Source of the DNA: Acidobacteriota bacterium
GTDB taxonomy: Bacteria; Aquificota; Aquificia; Aquificales; Aquificaceae
Reading direction: 5' to 3'
Assembly: GCA_003696155.1 (NCBI GenBank)
Contig: RFFP01000035.1
Location: forward strand, 1-35,017
DNA length: 35,017 bases
The first letter of the stretch is position 1. Each line of letters starts with the position of its first letter. Positions 24,973-34,842 of the stretch are shown piece after piece. Both the position numbers and the translations under genes were made by a program. Below the pieces are notes generated by a model. That model did no database searches, was not told the origin of the DNA, and saw nothing but the letters and a program-made list of their open reading frames with translations.

Positions 24973-25386
24973 ATGGCACAGATTGCTAACTTAGAATGCT
25001 TTAAGTTGCTAATCAAACATGAAATAGGAGAGCTTAAGCGTATCAAGAAGGACTTAAATCTTGATGAGCATATACCTGGAGTGGACAATTTTTCTATAGT
25101 GCTCTTGTACAGTGAGTTTTCGCTAAAAGATTATCTTCAGAGCGTTGTTTCCTCGATGAGGGCTTCTGATATAATCGCTACACTTGATAATTTCATCCTT
25201 TGCTTGCTTCCGGGCACGGATAAGGAGGGAGGCATACACCTCGCTGAGGGTATAAAAGATTTTCTGGGAGAGCGTGGTTACTACATAGTGATCACTTATC
25301 CGGAGGACGGGAGCTCATACGAGGAGCTGATGGCTTCTCTTGAACTATATTCAAGCTCCAAGGGTAAGCGAGTGCCAGCCCTTTAA
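24973..25386 (+). CDS. Small stand-alone degenerate GGDEF (diguanylate-cyclase-like) protein
   Basis: A 137-residue soluble protein. The core RASDIIATLDNFILCLLPGTDKEGGIHLAEGI aligns with the diguanylate cyclase pattern RxSDxxARxGGDEFxxLLPGTDxEGAxxLAExI, but the GGDEF motif is replaced by LDNFI, so it should be catalytically dead. The N-terminal FSIVLLYSEFSLKDYLQSVV corresponds to the first strand and metal aspartate region, also lost. The end (SSYEELMASLELYSSSKGKR) matches the C-terminal SxxELLxxADxALYxAKxxG helix. It may bind a nucleotide or protein. It starts after GAGG and lies 11 bp before mqnE, so the two are probably co-transcribed. Confidence 0.72.
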   Translation: MAQIANLECFKLLIKHEIGELKRIKKDLNLDEHIPGVDNFSIVLLYSEFSLKDYLQSVVSSMRASDIIATLDNFILCLLPGTDKEGGIHLAEGIKDFLGERGYYIVITYPEDGSSYEELMASLELYSSSKGKRVPAL

Positions 25387-25397
25387 ACCTTAAGACT

Positions 25398-26507
25398 ATG
25401 AAGGTAGAGTACATTGTTAGAAGGGTAAAAAAGGATAAACTCAAGTCAATAGCCTACAAGATAATAGAAGGTAAAAGGCTTTCTTACGAAGATGGCGTCA
25501 GTTTATTCTATGATGCTGACCTTGCCTATGTGGGTGCTCTCGCGGAATACGTAAACCGCAAAAAGAACGGTATGTTCGCCTACTTTATAGTAAATAGGCA
25601 GATAAACCCCACCAACGTGTGCGTATACCAGTGTAATTTCTGCGCCTTTGGTGTTACCAAATCTGACCCAAGGGCTTACGAGATGACATTGGAAGAAGTG
25701 CTTAAAAAGGCCGAAGAGACCTACAGGCAGGGTGGTAGGGAGGTTCACATAGTGGGTGGTGTTCCACCCAACTGGCAGGTTGAGGATTACGTGAGACTGG
25801 TGAGGGAGATAAAGAGGAGCTTTCCAGACCTTGTGGTAAAGGCTTGGACTGCCATAGAAGTGCACCACATGAGTAAGGTCTCAAAGAGGAGCTACGAGGA
25901 CATACTTAGGGAGCTAAAAGATGCTGGGCTTGATGCCATGCCCGGCGGTGGTGCGGAGATATTCTCTGAAAGGGTAAGAAAGGTAATAGCACCTTACAAA
26001 GCCAATGCGCAAGAGTACCTTGAGGTACACAGAACAGCCCACAGGCTCGGCATACCTTCCAACGCCACCATGTTATATGGGCATCTGGAGACCTACGAAG
26101 AGAGGGTGGAGCACATGATAAAACTTAGGGAGCTCCAAGATGAAACGGGGGGCTTTCAGGTGTTCATACCCCTTGCCTACTGGCCAGAGGGTACAAGACT
26201 TGGAGGCAAAAGGACCTCTTCCGTCGACGACCTAAAAACCATAGCCATATCAAGGTTAATCCTTGACAACTTTGACCATATAAAAGCATACTGGATAACA
26301 CTGGGAGAAAAAGTTGCCCAGATAGCCCTAAACTTCGGTGCAGACGACCTTGACGGAACTATAGAGGAGGAAAAGATTGTCCACTCCGCAGGTACCAAGT
26401 CCGCCCTAGGGCACTCAAAGGAAAAGCTTATAAAACTCATCAAAGATGCGGGCAAGGTTCCCGTGGAGAGGGACACCTTCTACAAACCAGTTGCCATATA
26501 TGGTTGA
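25398..26507 (+). CDS. mqnE: Aminodeoxyfutalosine synthase (radical SAM)
   Basis: Joins the 3-[(1-carboxyvinyl)oxy]benzoate product of MqnA/upstream steps to SAM-derived adenosine, the radical step of the futalosine route to menaquinone-type quinones. It is 369 residues. The radical SAM cysteines are C75, C79 and C82 in CVYQCNFC. GREVHIVGGVPPNW, GLDAMPGGGAEIFSERVRK and GIPSNATMLYGHLETYEERVEHM are characteristic of MqnE rather than MqnC. The route fits Aquificaceae, which use menaquinone-like thioquinones. No other mqn gene is near. Confidence 0.92.
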   Translation: MKVEYIVRRVKKDKLKSIAYKIIEGKRLSYEDGVSLFYDADLAYVGALAEYVNRKKNGMFAYFIVNRQINPTNVCVYQCNFCAFGVTKSDPRAYEMTLEEVLKKAEETYRQGGREVHIVGGVPPNWQVEDYVRLVREIKRSFPDLVVKAWTAIEVHHMSKVSKRSYEDILRELKDAGLDAMPGGGAEIFSERVRKVIAPYKANAQEYLEVHRTAHRLGIPSNATMLYGHLETYEERVEHMIKLRELQDETGGFQVFIPLAYWPEGTRLGGKRTSSVDDLKTIAISRLILDNFDHIKAYWITLGEKVAQIALNFGADDLDGTIEEEKIVHSAGTKSALGHSKEKLIKLIKDAGKVPVERDTFYKPVAIYG

Positions 26508-26536
26508 AGAGTGTTACCATACTAGGTAGTTTTCAA

Positions 26537-26551
26537 GGAGCCTTTGGCTCC
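26537..26551. terminator. Small hairpin after mqnE (possible weak terminator)
   Basis: GGAGCC-TTT-GGCTCC forms a perfect 6-bp stem 29 bp after the mqnE stop. No T-run follows on either strand, so an intrinsic terminator is uncertain; it may instead form part of the flank of repeat copy B, which starts one base later. Confidence 0.35.
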
Positions 26552-26730
26552 CTTGACATCTTGGCAAGTGAATAGGGCTTTGGTTTTTTTATGCCGTTTT
26601 GCACCACTGCCCATTTTGGAAAAATAACCTTCATTTGAGAGGGGTACCCCATTGATGAAAGGCTTGATATTGCTTAACTATTTTTTATGTGGTGAGGTAA
26701 GGTTTTAAGCCCACTGGGTGGGATGGTGAC
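26552..26730. repeat. Dispersed intergenic repeat, copy B (179 bp)
   Basis: Second copy of the element at 16106-16292, same orientation, about 95% identical outside an 8-bp deletion in a T/G-rich stretch. It keeps the CCCAC-TGG-GTGGG hairpin (26710-26722). It ends 8 bp from the stop codon of the minus-strand HepT-like gene. In both copies the right end abuts the 3' end of a minus-strand gene. Confidence 0.85.
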
Positions 26731-26738
26731 GGAGGAGC

Positions 26739-27605
26739 TTAGCTTGCTGCTTTTTCCCGTAAAAGCTTCCTAAGACTTTCCGCTATGCTTTTCATCACGG
26801 GTTCTATCCTATCGTTTACCTCTAAGAGACTTCTGTAGAGCTCCTCGGGGCTTACTTCCCAGCTACTTATGAGTTTGTTCTTTAGGTTGGTCATCCTGAA
26901 CACATCCATGTAGTAGTCCTGGGGCAGAGCTCCTATTTCCACAAGCTTGGAAAGGCAATCATCTCCAAACTTCTTTACGCCAAACTTTGGGGCTAAGTGC
27001 CTGCAGATATCAAAGAGGCTGTCGTAAGCCACTATATAAAAGTATCTCACCCTATCGTAATACATGGGCTTTTTTGAAAACTCCTCTAAACCTTGAGAAA
27101 GGACAAAATCTATTTTTCTTACAGACTCCTTTATCCGCCCTGCCTTTTCGTTCAGGAGCTCAAAATCAATAAGCAATGGGTTTTTTGTATCTCTTTTAAC
27201 AAACTCCACCACAGCCTTAGCATAGTCCTTAAAAAGGTGCAGGTTTTCATGTATAAAACGGTAGAGCTCAGAGGGTGGAAGGCTCTCCTTTAGGTCTCTA
27301 AACTTTAGATAGAAGTCTGTTAGCCTTTGGAGGGCTTGCGCACCTTCCATACCCACAAAGCTACCCATCTTACTAAGGCAGTCCTTAGAACTTGTCTTTA
27401 TGTTGTAGACCGCAGAAAGGTGTCTGCACACACGCATGGAGCTTTCAAAGGCTAGGTTAAAGCCAACCCTTACCTTGTCCTGAAGTAGTGGATTGTTTGT
27501 AAACTCCTCTTCCACGGATGGAAGGTTTTTCCTTATCTCACCGTAGGCTTTCTCAAGACTGCTGAAGGCTTCAAGTATGAGGGAAATCTTTGGCTTTTTC
27601 TCCAT
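26739..27605 (-). CDS. Tandem HepT/DUF86-like helical protein
   Basis: A 288-residue soluble, all-helical protein from the ATG at 27605; the frame is open to 27695, but the extra part overlaps comEC. Two homologous halves are visible: FESSMRVCRHLSAVYNIKTSSKDCLSKMG and YDSLFDICRHLAPKFGVKKFGDDCLSKL, each followed by LPPSELYRFIHENL or VSPEELYRSLLEVN. This resembles the HepT/DUF86 helix pattern (AxxxxIDIxxHLxxxxGxxxPxxYxDxFxxL), but the catalytic RNxxxHxY motif of HepT toxins is not present (LKNKLISSWE in the second half). No MNT nucleotidyltransferase partner is adjacent. It follows comEC by 10 bp. The family assignment is tentative. Confidence 0.6.
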   Translation of the reverse strand: MEKKPKISLILEAFSSLEKAYGEIRKNLPSVEEEFTNNPLLQDKVRVGFNLAFESSMRVCRHLSAVYNIKTSSKDCLSKMGSFVGMEGAQALQRLTDFYLKFRDLKESLPPSELYRFIHENLHLFKDYAKAVVEFVKRDTKNPLLIDFELLNEKAGRIKESVRKIDFVLSQGLEEFSKKPMYYDRVRYFYIVAYDSLFDICRHLAPKFGVKKFGDDCLSKLVEIGALPQDYYMDVFRMTNLKNKLISSWEVSPEELYRSLLEVNDRIEPVMKSIAESLRKLLREKAAS

Positions 27606-27615
27606 TAGGATAATT

Positions 27616-28851
27616 TTAAGTCCAGTAGAAGAGAAGGAAGACTGCAAAAGCTCCCATCTTCCAAAAGCCTGGGGCAAAGTATAGATAAACTGCATTCAAA
27701 AGGCAAAGGAGCGCAACCTCCCAATTAGACATGCCCTTAGTAAGCTCCCACTCAAATTTTCCAAAAAAGTTTACAAGTGCCAATATAAGCTTGCCCAAGA
27801 ACTCCATGGGCGCAGTGGGCAGGCTAAAAAAGCTTAGGAGCTCAAGGACGCCATAGAAGGTAAAGAGAAGAAAGAGAGGGCTGACCACAGGTGTAAAGGG
27901 GATGCTGTTGGGCGTGCTCGTGGAAAAGCTAAGCACTATGGGAGCGGTGCCAAGGAAGGCAAAGAGGGAAAGCCAAAAGGGCACTATAAGAATATTGACG
28001 GGATGTTCCCACTTTGGCATATCTTTTGTAGAGAGTATAAGGTACAAAGTTGCCATAGAGGAAAGCCAGAAGGAGTAGGAGTAAAGATAATCAGGATAGA
28101 TAAGCAGTATAAAGGAGCCCGAAAGCAAGAGTATGGAAAGCATATTGGGAAGCCCTTGAAGCTGTCGCACTAGCACGAAGAGAAAGAGCATAAGGTAAGC
28201 CCTGAGAACGGGCGGGTCCAGTGGCACTACTAAAAAGGTATAAAGGGTGGTGCCCAAAAGTCCCAGGAGCATACCATAGTGGTAGGGGGCAAGCCATCTA
28301 AGGATGAGAAAGACCACCGCAAGATGACCACCGGAAACCACAAGTATGTGTAAAAGTCCCGTAGTCCTAAAGCTTCTTTGCTCCTCATGAGGAAGATGCT
28401 CCTGAGACTCTCCAAAGAGGTAGGAAAGGGTCAGGGCTTCAACCTCTCTGTCTTCTATCCTTTCCTTTGCCCTTTGGATAAGCCTGTCCCTTATAGTTGC
28501 ATCCTCAGAGGGCAGACCAACCACGTCCCTGTAGTCCGCAGATAGTATGACAAAGCCCCTGCTAACTCTGACCTTGGCATATATGTCTAAGACCTTTGAA
28601 GGAAGGTCCAGAGTCCTATAAAGGTCAAGAAGGGCATGCCTGCCGTAAAGCTCCGCAAAGTCCCCACCTACAACCTTTACCCTCATCCTTAGTTTGTTTT
28701 CCTCAAGCTGTGGAGAGCTTACAAGTTCTACCCTTACAAGTCCCTCACCTAGGTCTTCCTCCCAAAGAAAGTCCCTCTCCCTCTCAACTCTGAAGTAGGC
28801 AAGGAGCACTACGAACAAGAACAGAAGGAGCTGTCTTACTTCCCCTCTCAC
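27616..28851 (-). CDS. comEC: ComEC/Rec2-family DNA-uptake channel lacking the nuclease domain
   Basis: A 411-residue polytopic membrane protein. The N-terminus has a membrane segment and an OB-like extracytoplasmic domain (about 30-115). The competence domain follows, with the diagnostic SFRTTGLLHILVVSGGHLAVV near residue 165 and PLDPPVLRAYLMLFLFVL near residue 210. The usual C-terminal metallo-beta-lactamase nuclease domain of full-length ComEC is absent; the protein ends in membrane helices. It carries single-stranded DNA across the inner membrane in natural transformation. It lies 11 bp after the YmdB-like gene. Confidence 0.86.
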   Translation of the reverse strand: MRGEVRQLLLFLFVVLLAYFRVERERDFLWEEDLGEGLVRVELVSSPQLEENKLRMRVKVVGGDFAELYGRHALLDLYRTLDLPSKVLDIYAKVRVSRGFVILSADYRDVVGLPSEDATIRDRLIQRAKERIEDREVEALTLSYLFGESQEHLPHEEQRSFRTTGLLHILVVSGGHLAVVFLILRWLAPYHYGMLLGLLGTTLYTFLVVPLDPPVLRAYLMLFLFVLVRQLQGLPNMLSILLLSGSFILLIYPDYLYSYSFWLSSMATLYLILSTKDMPKWEHPVNILIVPFWLSLFAFLGTAPIVLSFSTSTPNSIPFTPVVSPLFLLFTFYGVLELLSFFSLPTAPMEFLGKLILALVNFFGKFEWELTKGMSNWEVALLCLLNAVYLYFAPGFWKMGAFAVFLLFYWT

Positions 28852-28862
28852 AGGAAGAGATT

Positions 28863-29663
28863 TTAAACCTCTAAGAGTTCTTCCTTACTTATGTAGTGCT
28901 GAACCCTTTGAATATCCTTTGCCTTCCCACTCTTTTCTTCTACGTCTACTATCACGGCGTTAAAAACCAAGTCCTCTTTTTCTTCCACCTCATACTTTTG
29001 GGGTATACCCCTTGTAAACCGGTCTATGGCCTGTTTTGGCTTCATACCTATGGCAGAGTACCAACAGCCCGACATACCCACATCGCTCACATAGGCAGTG
29101 CCTTTCTTTAGGATTATCTGGTCCGCGGTTGGTACGTGGGTGTGGGTGCCGTAAACCACGCTCGCCCTTCCATCCGCATATATACCAAAAGCCCACTTTT
29201 CTGAAGTGGTCTCTGCATGAAAGTCCACAAGGATTATACTTGTTTCCCTTGAAAGCTCTTCATAAAGCCTGTCAAAGAGAAGGAAGGGATTATCAAGGTT
29301 TGAGTCCAATAGGGACCTTCCCATAAGGTTTATAACACCGAACTTAGTACCTTTCTTCTCAAAAATACCGTAACCCCTTCCCGGCACTCCATCTGGGTAG
29401 TTGGCTGGCCTTAGGAGGTTGTCCACCTTATCTATGAAGTCATAAACCTCCTTCTTGTCCCATATGTGGTTTCCCGAGGTCATAACATCTACGCCCATGG
29501 AGAGGAGCTCCTGATAGACCTTTTCTGTCATACCAAAACCGCCCGCCGCGTTCTCCACGTTTACCAGTACCACATCCACCATATCCCTGTAGCCAGCAAG
29601 GGCATAATTGAGTGCCTTCCTTCCTGGCTTTCCTATTATGTCTCCTACTATTAGGAACTTCAT
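28863..29663 (-). CDS. YmdB-family metallophosphoesterase (TIGR00282)
   Basis: A 266-residue calcineurin-like phosphodiesterase with the family's metal-site motifs in order: GDIIGKPGRKAL (start), NVENAAGG, SGNHIWDKKEV, VDFHAETTSEKWAFG and VVYGTHTHVPTAD. The Bacillus member YmdB hydrolyses 2',3'-cyclic nucleotides and influences biofilm and motility decisions; its target here is unknown. It appears to lead a unit with comEC and the HepT-like gene. The tRNA-Leu lies 8 bp upstream of its ATG, so processing from a common transcript is possible. Confidence 0.93.
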   Translation of the reverse strand: MKFLIVGDIIGKPGRKALNYALAGYRDMVDVVLVNVENAAGGFGMTEKVYQELLSMGVDVMTSGNHIWDKKEVYDFIDKVDNLLRPANYPDGVPGRGYGIFEKKGTKFGVINLMGRSLLDSNLDNPFLLFDRLYEELSRETSIILVDFHAETTSEKWAFGIYADGRASVVYGTHTHVPTADQIILKKGTAYVSDVGMSGCWYSAIGMKPKQAIDRFTRGIPQKYEVEEKEDLVFNAVIVDVEEKSGKAKDIQRVQHYISKEELLEV

Positions 29664-29671
29664 AGTTCTTC

Positions 29672-29758
29672 TGGTGCGGGTGGAGGGAGTTGAACCCTCA
29701 CGGCCAAAAGGCCACTGGATCCTGAGTCCAGCGCGTCTGCCAATTCCGCCACACCCGC
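29672..29758 (-). tRNA. tRNA-Leu(CAG)
   Basis: Read on the minus strand from 29758: acceptor GCGGGTG pairs with CACCCGC, the D arm has GGCGGAATTGGCAGACGC, the anticodon loop CTCAGGA between CTGGA and TCCAG gives anticodon CAG (Leu, CUG codons), a long variable arm (TGGCCTTTTGGCCG) marks a class II tRNA, and the T arm contains GGTTCAACTCC. The 3' CCA is encoded (29672-29674). Confidence 0.97.
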
Positions 29759-29789
29759 TAAAGGTTATATTTTAATACGAAGTGTTGCA

Positions 29790-31530
<1,741 letters not shown>

Positions 31531-31533
31531 GCC

Positions 31534-32742
31534 ATGAGCCTTACACCCTACGATGAGGCTTTAAAGCTAGTTCTTGAAAATGTGAGCACCCTTGGAAAAG
31601 AGAAACTCCCTCTTTGGCAAGCCCTTGGCAGGTTTTTAGCAGAGGATGTGGCATCCCATACGGACATGCCCCTTTTTGACAACTCCGCCATGGACGGATA
31701 CGCTGTAAGGGCTGAGGACATAAGGGAGGTTCCAGCTAGGCTAAAGCTTATAGGGGAGATGCCAGCAGGGGGTGAAGGCTCTCCCAAAGTGGAGAGGGGA
31801 ACTACGGTAAAGATTTTCACCGGTGCACCCATACCAGAGGGAGCGGACACGGTGGTGCCCGTAGAGCTCACAAAGGAGGCTGATGGCTACGTAGTTGTAA
31901 ACAAGAGCCTCCCCATGGGCTCAAACATCAGGGTAAGGGGTGAAGAGGTAAAGGCGGGCGATCTCTTGCTGAAAGAGGGCACAAAAATCAGAGGCTACGA
32001 GCTTGGACTTCTTGCATCCCTTAACAGGGTTTTCGTTGAGGTCTACAGAAGACCAAAGTTGGCAATACTTGCCACGGGTGACGAGATAAAAGACCTTGGG
32101 GAAACTATAGAGAAGCCTTCTCAGATAAGAAGCTCTAATAACCACACCCTGTACGGAAGGGCTCTAGAACTCGGATGTGATGTCTACCATCTTGGGCTCG
32201 TAAGGGACGAACCAAGGACCATAGAGGAGAAACTAAAAACTGTGCAGGATTATGACGTATTTATCACAACAGGGGGGGTCTCGGCGGGCGAAAGGGACTA
32301 CATCAAGGAGATCGTGCTTTCTCTTGGTTTTGAAGTCCTGTTTCACAAGCTTAGGATAAAGCCCGCCAAGCCTGTGCTTTTTGCAAGAAAGGGAAGAACC
32401 CTCTTTTTCGGACTTCCGGGCAATCCTGTCTCCTGCGCCATTGCTTTTGATCTGCTTGTGACCCCGGCTCTTTTGAAGATGCAAGGTTATAGGGAAGAGT
32501 TTCCCAAGCTTTGGAAGGCAAAGCTGGTCAGGAGCTTTTCAAGAAGGGATTCAGAAAGAAGAGAGTTTTTAAGAGGTAGGTTATGGTTTGATGGGGAGCT
32601 CCTGTGCGATTTTTCTCCTAAGAACCAGTCCCATATGCTTACCTCTTACATTGGTGCCAACTGTTACATAGTGGTCTATGAAGACATTAAAGAGCTCAAA
32701 GAAGGGGACAGGGTAGACGTGTTCCCCTTTAGTATAGACTAA
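31534..32742 (+). CDS. moeA: Molybdopterin molybdenumtransferase MoeA
   Basis: Inserts molybdate (or tungstate) into molybdopterin. It is 402 residues. Family motifs: DMPLFDNSAMDGYAVRAED near residue 45, KIFTGAPIPEGADTVVPVE, RVRGEEVKAGDLLLKEGT, the MoaB-like domain with LAILATGDEI, FITTGGVSAGERDYIKE and LFFGLPGNPVSCAIAFDLLV, and a C-terminal domain ending in GDRVDVFPF. AAGGAGG precedes the ATG. It meets the DmsC-like gene convergently with a 14-bp overlap; molybdopterin is the cofactor of that enzyme class. Confidence 0.95.
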   Translation: MSLTPYDEALKLVLENVSTLGKEKLPLWQALGRFLAEDVASHTDMPLFDNSAMDGYAVRAEDIREVPARLKLIGEMPAGGEGSPKVERGTTVKIFTGAPIPEGADTVVPVELTKEADGYVVVNKSLPMGSNIRVRGEEVKAGDLLLKEGTKIRGYELGLLASLNRVFVEVYRRPKLAILATGDEIKDLGETIEKPSQIRSSNNHTLYGRALELGCDVYHLGLVRDEPRTIEEKLKTVQDYDVFITTGGVSAGERDYIKEIVLSLGFEVLFHKLRIKPAKPVLFARKGRTLFFGLPGNPVSCAIAFDLLVTPALLKMQGYREEFPKLWKAKLVRSFSRRDSERREFLRGRLWFDGELLCDFSPKNQSHMLTSYIGANCYIVVYEDIKELKEGDRVDVFPFSID

Positions 32743-33742
32743 TCCTTGTCCTTTTTCTCTCCATATAGCCCTTTCTGAGTCTGTAGCCTTCCTCTGGATA
32801 TAGCCCATAATATAGGTTCTGCACGTGATTCCCTTCTACGAAGAAACACCACCTTTCAAGAAGGCTACCAACCAACAAGCTTGCAAAGGTAAGCGCATAA
32901 AAGGTATAGTTGTAGTTGCCCGTAATCCAAGAGTAAAGGATAAGGAAAAGGGGTACTACAAAGGTAAGTATGTAAGCTACTGGCAGGACAGAGTTTAGCA
33001 GTTCCTTACCCTTCTTGTAGTAAAACTCTGTGGTGCAATAGTTGTCAGTGGTCGTTCCCGTATCCAAAACCTTTATAGGCCTGTTATGGGGAAGGTTTAG
33101 AGCCTCGTTTATGGTAGGCCTTGGTATTAGGAACTGCCTTACGTTGAAGGCTATCCTGAAGGCAAGACCCAAGGAAACAAAGAGAAAGGTCAGAAATAGA
33201 TAGATCCCTATAAACTCAGCTCTGTAGTGGAAGGTGAGAGCCAAAAAGGCAGAAGAGCCGAGCATAAGATACATGTTCAAATAGTAGAGAACTGTTAGGG
33301 AAGTGTACCACTCGAGCACAAACCTGTTAGAGGCGTATATCATAGCTGTGGAGAGTGCAGAGAGCCAACCAAGGATAAAAGCGACTATGCCGAAGAAGTG
33401 TTGAATGGGCATGCTCAGGTTAAAGTAGTAAGAAAGTCCGTATAACAAAAGAAGAAAGCCGTAGGCTCCGCTAAAGACTGCCTCACGGGAAAGCCAAGAG
33501 GTATGGAACCTCCTTATAGCCTTCCAAGCCCTTAGTTTATGCCCAAGATGAAAGCTTGCTCCTATAGCACCTAGTCCTATTAAGACCAAGGATATAACCA
33601 GAGAGATTAGAACCGCCTGTTTTGGCATGGCGGTATTCTTATCAAAGAGGGTGAGAAACTCCATAAAATAGGTAAAGGTAAAAAGGCCTATGGAAACACC
33701 AGCGGTTAAGAAGAACCATATAAGAGACAGTGGTGGATGCAT
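32729..33742 (-). CDS. DmsC/SoeC-type membrane anchor subunit of a molybdopterin oxidoreductase
   Basis: A 337-residue inner-membrane protein with about eight helices, linking an iron-sulfur subunit to the quinone pool. The family signature is IGASFHLGHKLRAWKAIRRFHTSWLSREAVF near residue 60, matching the DmsC HLGxPxRAxxAxxxxxxSWLSRE motif. It begins 2 bp after the stop of the iron-sulfur gene. Candidate complexes are sulfite dehydrogenase SoeABC, DMSO reductase or polysulfide reductase; sulfite oxidation would suit a sulfur-oxidising Aquificacean, but this is inference. Confidence 0.88.
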   Translation of the reverse strand: MHPPLSLIWFFLTAGVSIGLFTFTYFMEFLTLFDKNTAMPKQAVLISLVISLVLIGLGAIGASFHLGHKLRAWKAIRRFHTSWLSREAVFSGAYGFLLLLYGLSYYFNLSMPIQHFFGIVAFILGWLSALSTAMIYASNRFVLEWYTSLTVLYYLNMYLMLGSSAFLALTFHYRAEFIGIYLFLTFLFVSLGLAFRIAFNVRQFLIPRPTINEALNLPHNRPIKVLDTGTTTDNYCTTEFYYKKGKELLNSVLPVAYILTFVVPLFLILYSWITGNYNYTFYALTFASLLVGSLLERWCFFVEGNHVQNLYYGLYPEEGYRLRKGYMERKRTRISLY

Positions 33743-33744
33743 GT

Positions 33745-34443
33745 CTAACCTCCTACGTGATGTCTTCTCAATACTTCAAGGAAAAGGGGATTATCGTGCT
33801 TTAGCAGATGCTCGTCCACGTGAACCTTTGTTTCCGTTCTTGGAAGGTAATGGTTGCCGGGGTTTGTACCCATGTCTGGGAAGAGGACAAAACCGTTTCG
33901 TTCCTTAATGACTCTGTAGACCTCGCTGTTGGGGTCTTCTATGTCTCCGAAGAACCTTGCTCTCGCTGGGCAGGTAAGCACACAGGCTGGCTTTCTGTGC
34001 TCTGGCGGGAGGCTCTCATCATATATCCTGTCTATGCAAAGGGTGCATTTTTTCATCACCTTGTCCGCCTCATCAAACTCCCTACAACCGTAAGGACAGG
34101 ACCAGGAGCAGAGCTTACAACCTATGCAGTCGTCGTAGTTGACCAGCACTATGCCGTCCTGTTCCCTTTTGTAGCTGGCACCGGTGGGGCAAACTGGTAC
34201 GCAGGGGGCATCCTGGCAATGAAGGCAAGATTTGGGAAGGTGGAAGACCTGAGTATCCGGATAGCTACCCACCTCGTAGCTCATTATACGGTTGTACCAA
34301 ACACCTTGGGGAGCCCTTCCGTAGGGGTCAAAGTCTGAAAGTGGACCAAAGGCGGCCTGCGTGTTCCACTCCTTGCAGTTGGTAGCACAGGCATGACAGC
34401 CAACGCAGGTGTTTAAGTCTATTACTAAAGCAAACTGTGCCAT
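33745..34443 (-). CDS. 4Fe-4S subunit (DmsB/SoeB type) of a molybdopterin oxidoreductase
   Basis: A 232-residue ferredoxin-like electron-transfer protein with sixteen cysteines for four clusters: CVGCHACATNC, CLHCQDAPCVPVCPTGA, CIGCKLCSWSCPYG and CTLCIDR with PACVLTCPARA. The layout is that of DmsB/SoeB/PsrB. It should pass electrons between a molybdopterin catalytic subunit and the DmsC-like anchor. The catalytic subunit, normally adjacent upstream, is missing; its place is taken by a CZB-domain gene 1 bp away. Confidence 0.94.
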   Translation of the reverse strand: MAQFALVIDLNTCVGCHACATNCKEWNTQAAFGPLSDFDPYGRAPQGVWYNRIMSYEVGSYPDTQVFHLPKSCLHCQDAPCVPVCPTGASYKREQDGIVLVNYDDCIGCKLCSWSCPYGCREFDEADKVMKKCTLCIDRIYDESLPPEHRKPACVLTCPARARFFGDIEDPNSEVYRVIKERNGFVLFPDMGTNPGNHYLPRTETKVHVDEHLLKHDNPLFLEVLRRHHVGG

Positions 34444-34444
34444 G

Positions 34445-34825
34445 TCAAACCTCCCGCTTTGAAAGTTTACGCTTCAAAGAAAGCAGTTTTTGAAACAGTT
34501 TTGTGGATATATCCTTCATTTTTTCAAGGTTTTCTTTGTCCGTTCCTTTTCTTTCTTTTGGGTCTATTCGCATGCTAACTTCATGAAACTCACAGTGCAA
34601 AGCCTCAATTTCTTCAACCTCTAAACGTATGTCTCCTGGTAGCACTTCCTCCATGGGAGCCATATTCTCGTCCCACCTTTTGCCAAAGGCACAACTATGA
34701 CAATCTTTGTGTTCAAAGGTTGTGCCCTCTTGCATGGCTTTTTCTAGCTTGTTTATGTAAATAGCATGTTGGGATATGTAAATATCTACATCCTTTATAA
34801 ATTCCGCAAGCTTAGTCAAAAGCAT
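34445..34825 (-). CDS. Stand-alone CZB (chemoreceptor zinc-binding) domain protein
   Basis: A 126-residue soluble protein from the ATG at 34825; a GTG at 34834 overlaps the strong GGAGGTG ribosome site and is rejected. The four zinc ligands of the CZB domain can be placed: H20 (ISQHAIYINKLEKAM), C45 in SCAFGKRW (the CxxGKW motif), and H77 and H81 in ALHCEFHEV. CZB domains usually sit on chemoreceptors or diguanylate cyclases, where a zinc-thiolate switch senses zinc or oxidants such as HOCl. Here no output domain is attached. It lies 1 bp before the DmsB-like gene, with the Uma2-like stop 17 bp upstream. A redox or sulfur-species sensor or chaperone for the complex is inferred. Confidence 0.78.
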   Translation of the reverse strand: MLLTKLAEFIKDVDIYISQHAIYINKLEKAMQEGTTFEHKDCHSCAFGKRWDENMAPMEEVLPGDIRLEVEEIEALHCEFHEVSMRIDPKERKGTDKENLEKMKDISTKLFQKLLSLKRKLSKREV

Positions 34826-34842
34826 TGCACCCACCTCCTCAT

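Noticed and set aside
33808-34338. A 176-codon open frame on the plus strand opposite the DmsB-like gene
   Set aside because: The opposite strand encodes sixteen conserved cluster cysteines; the plus-strand translation shows no domain.
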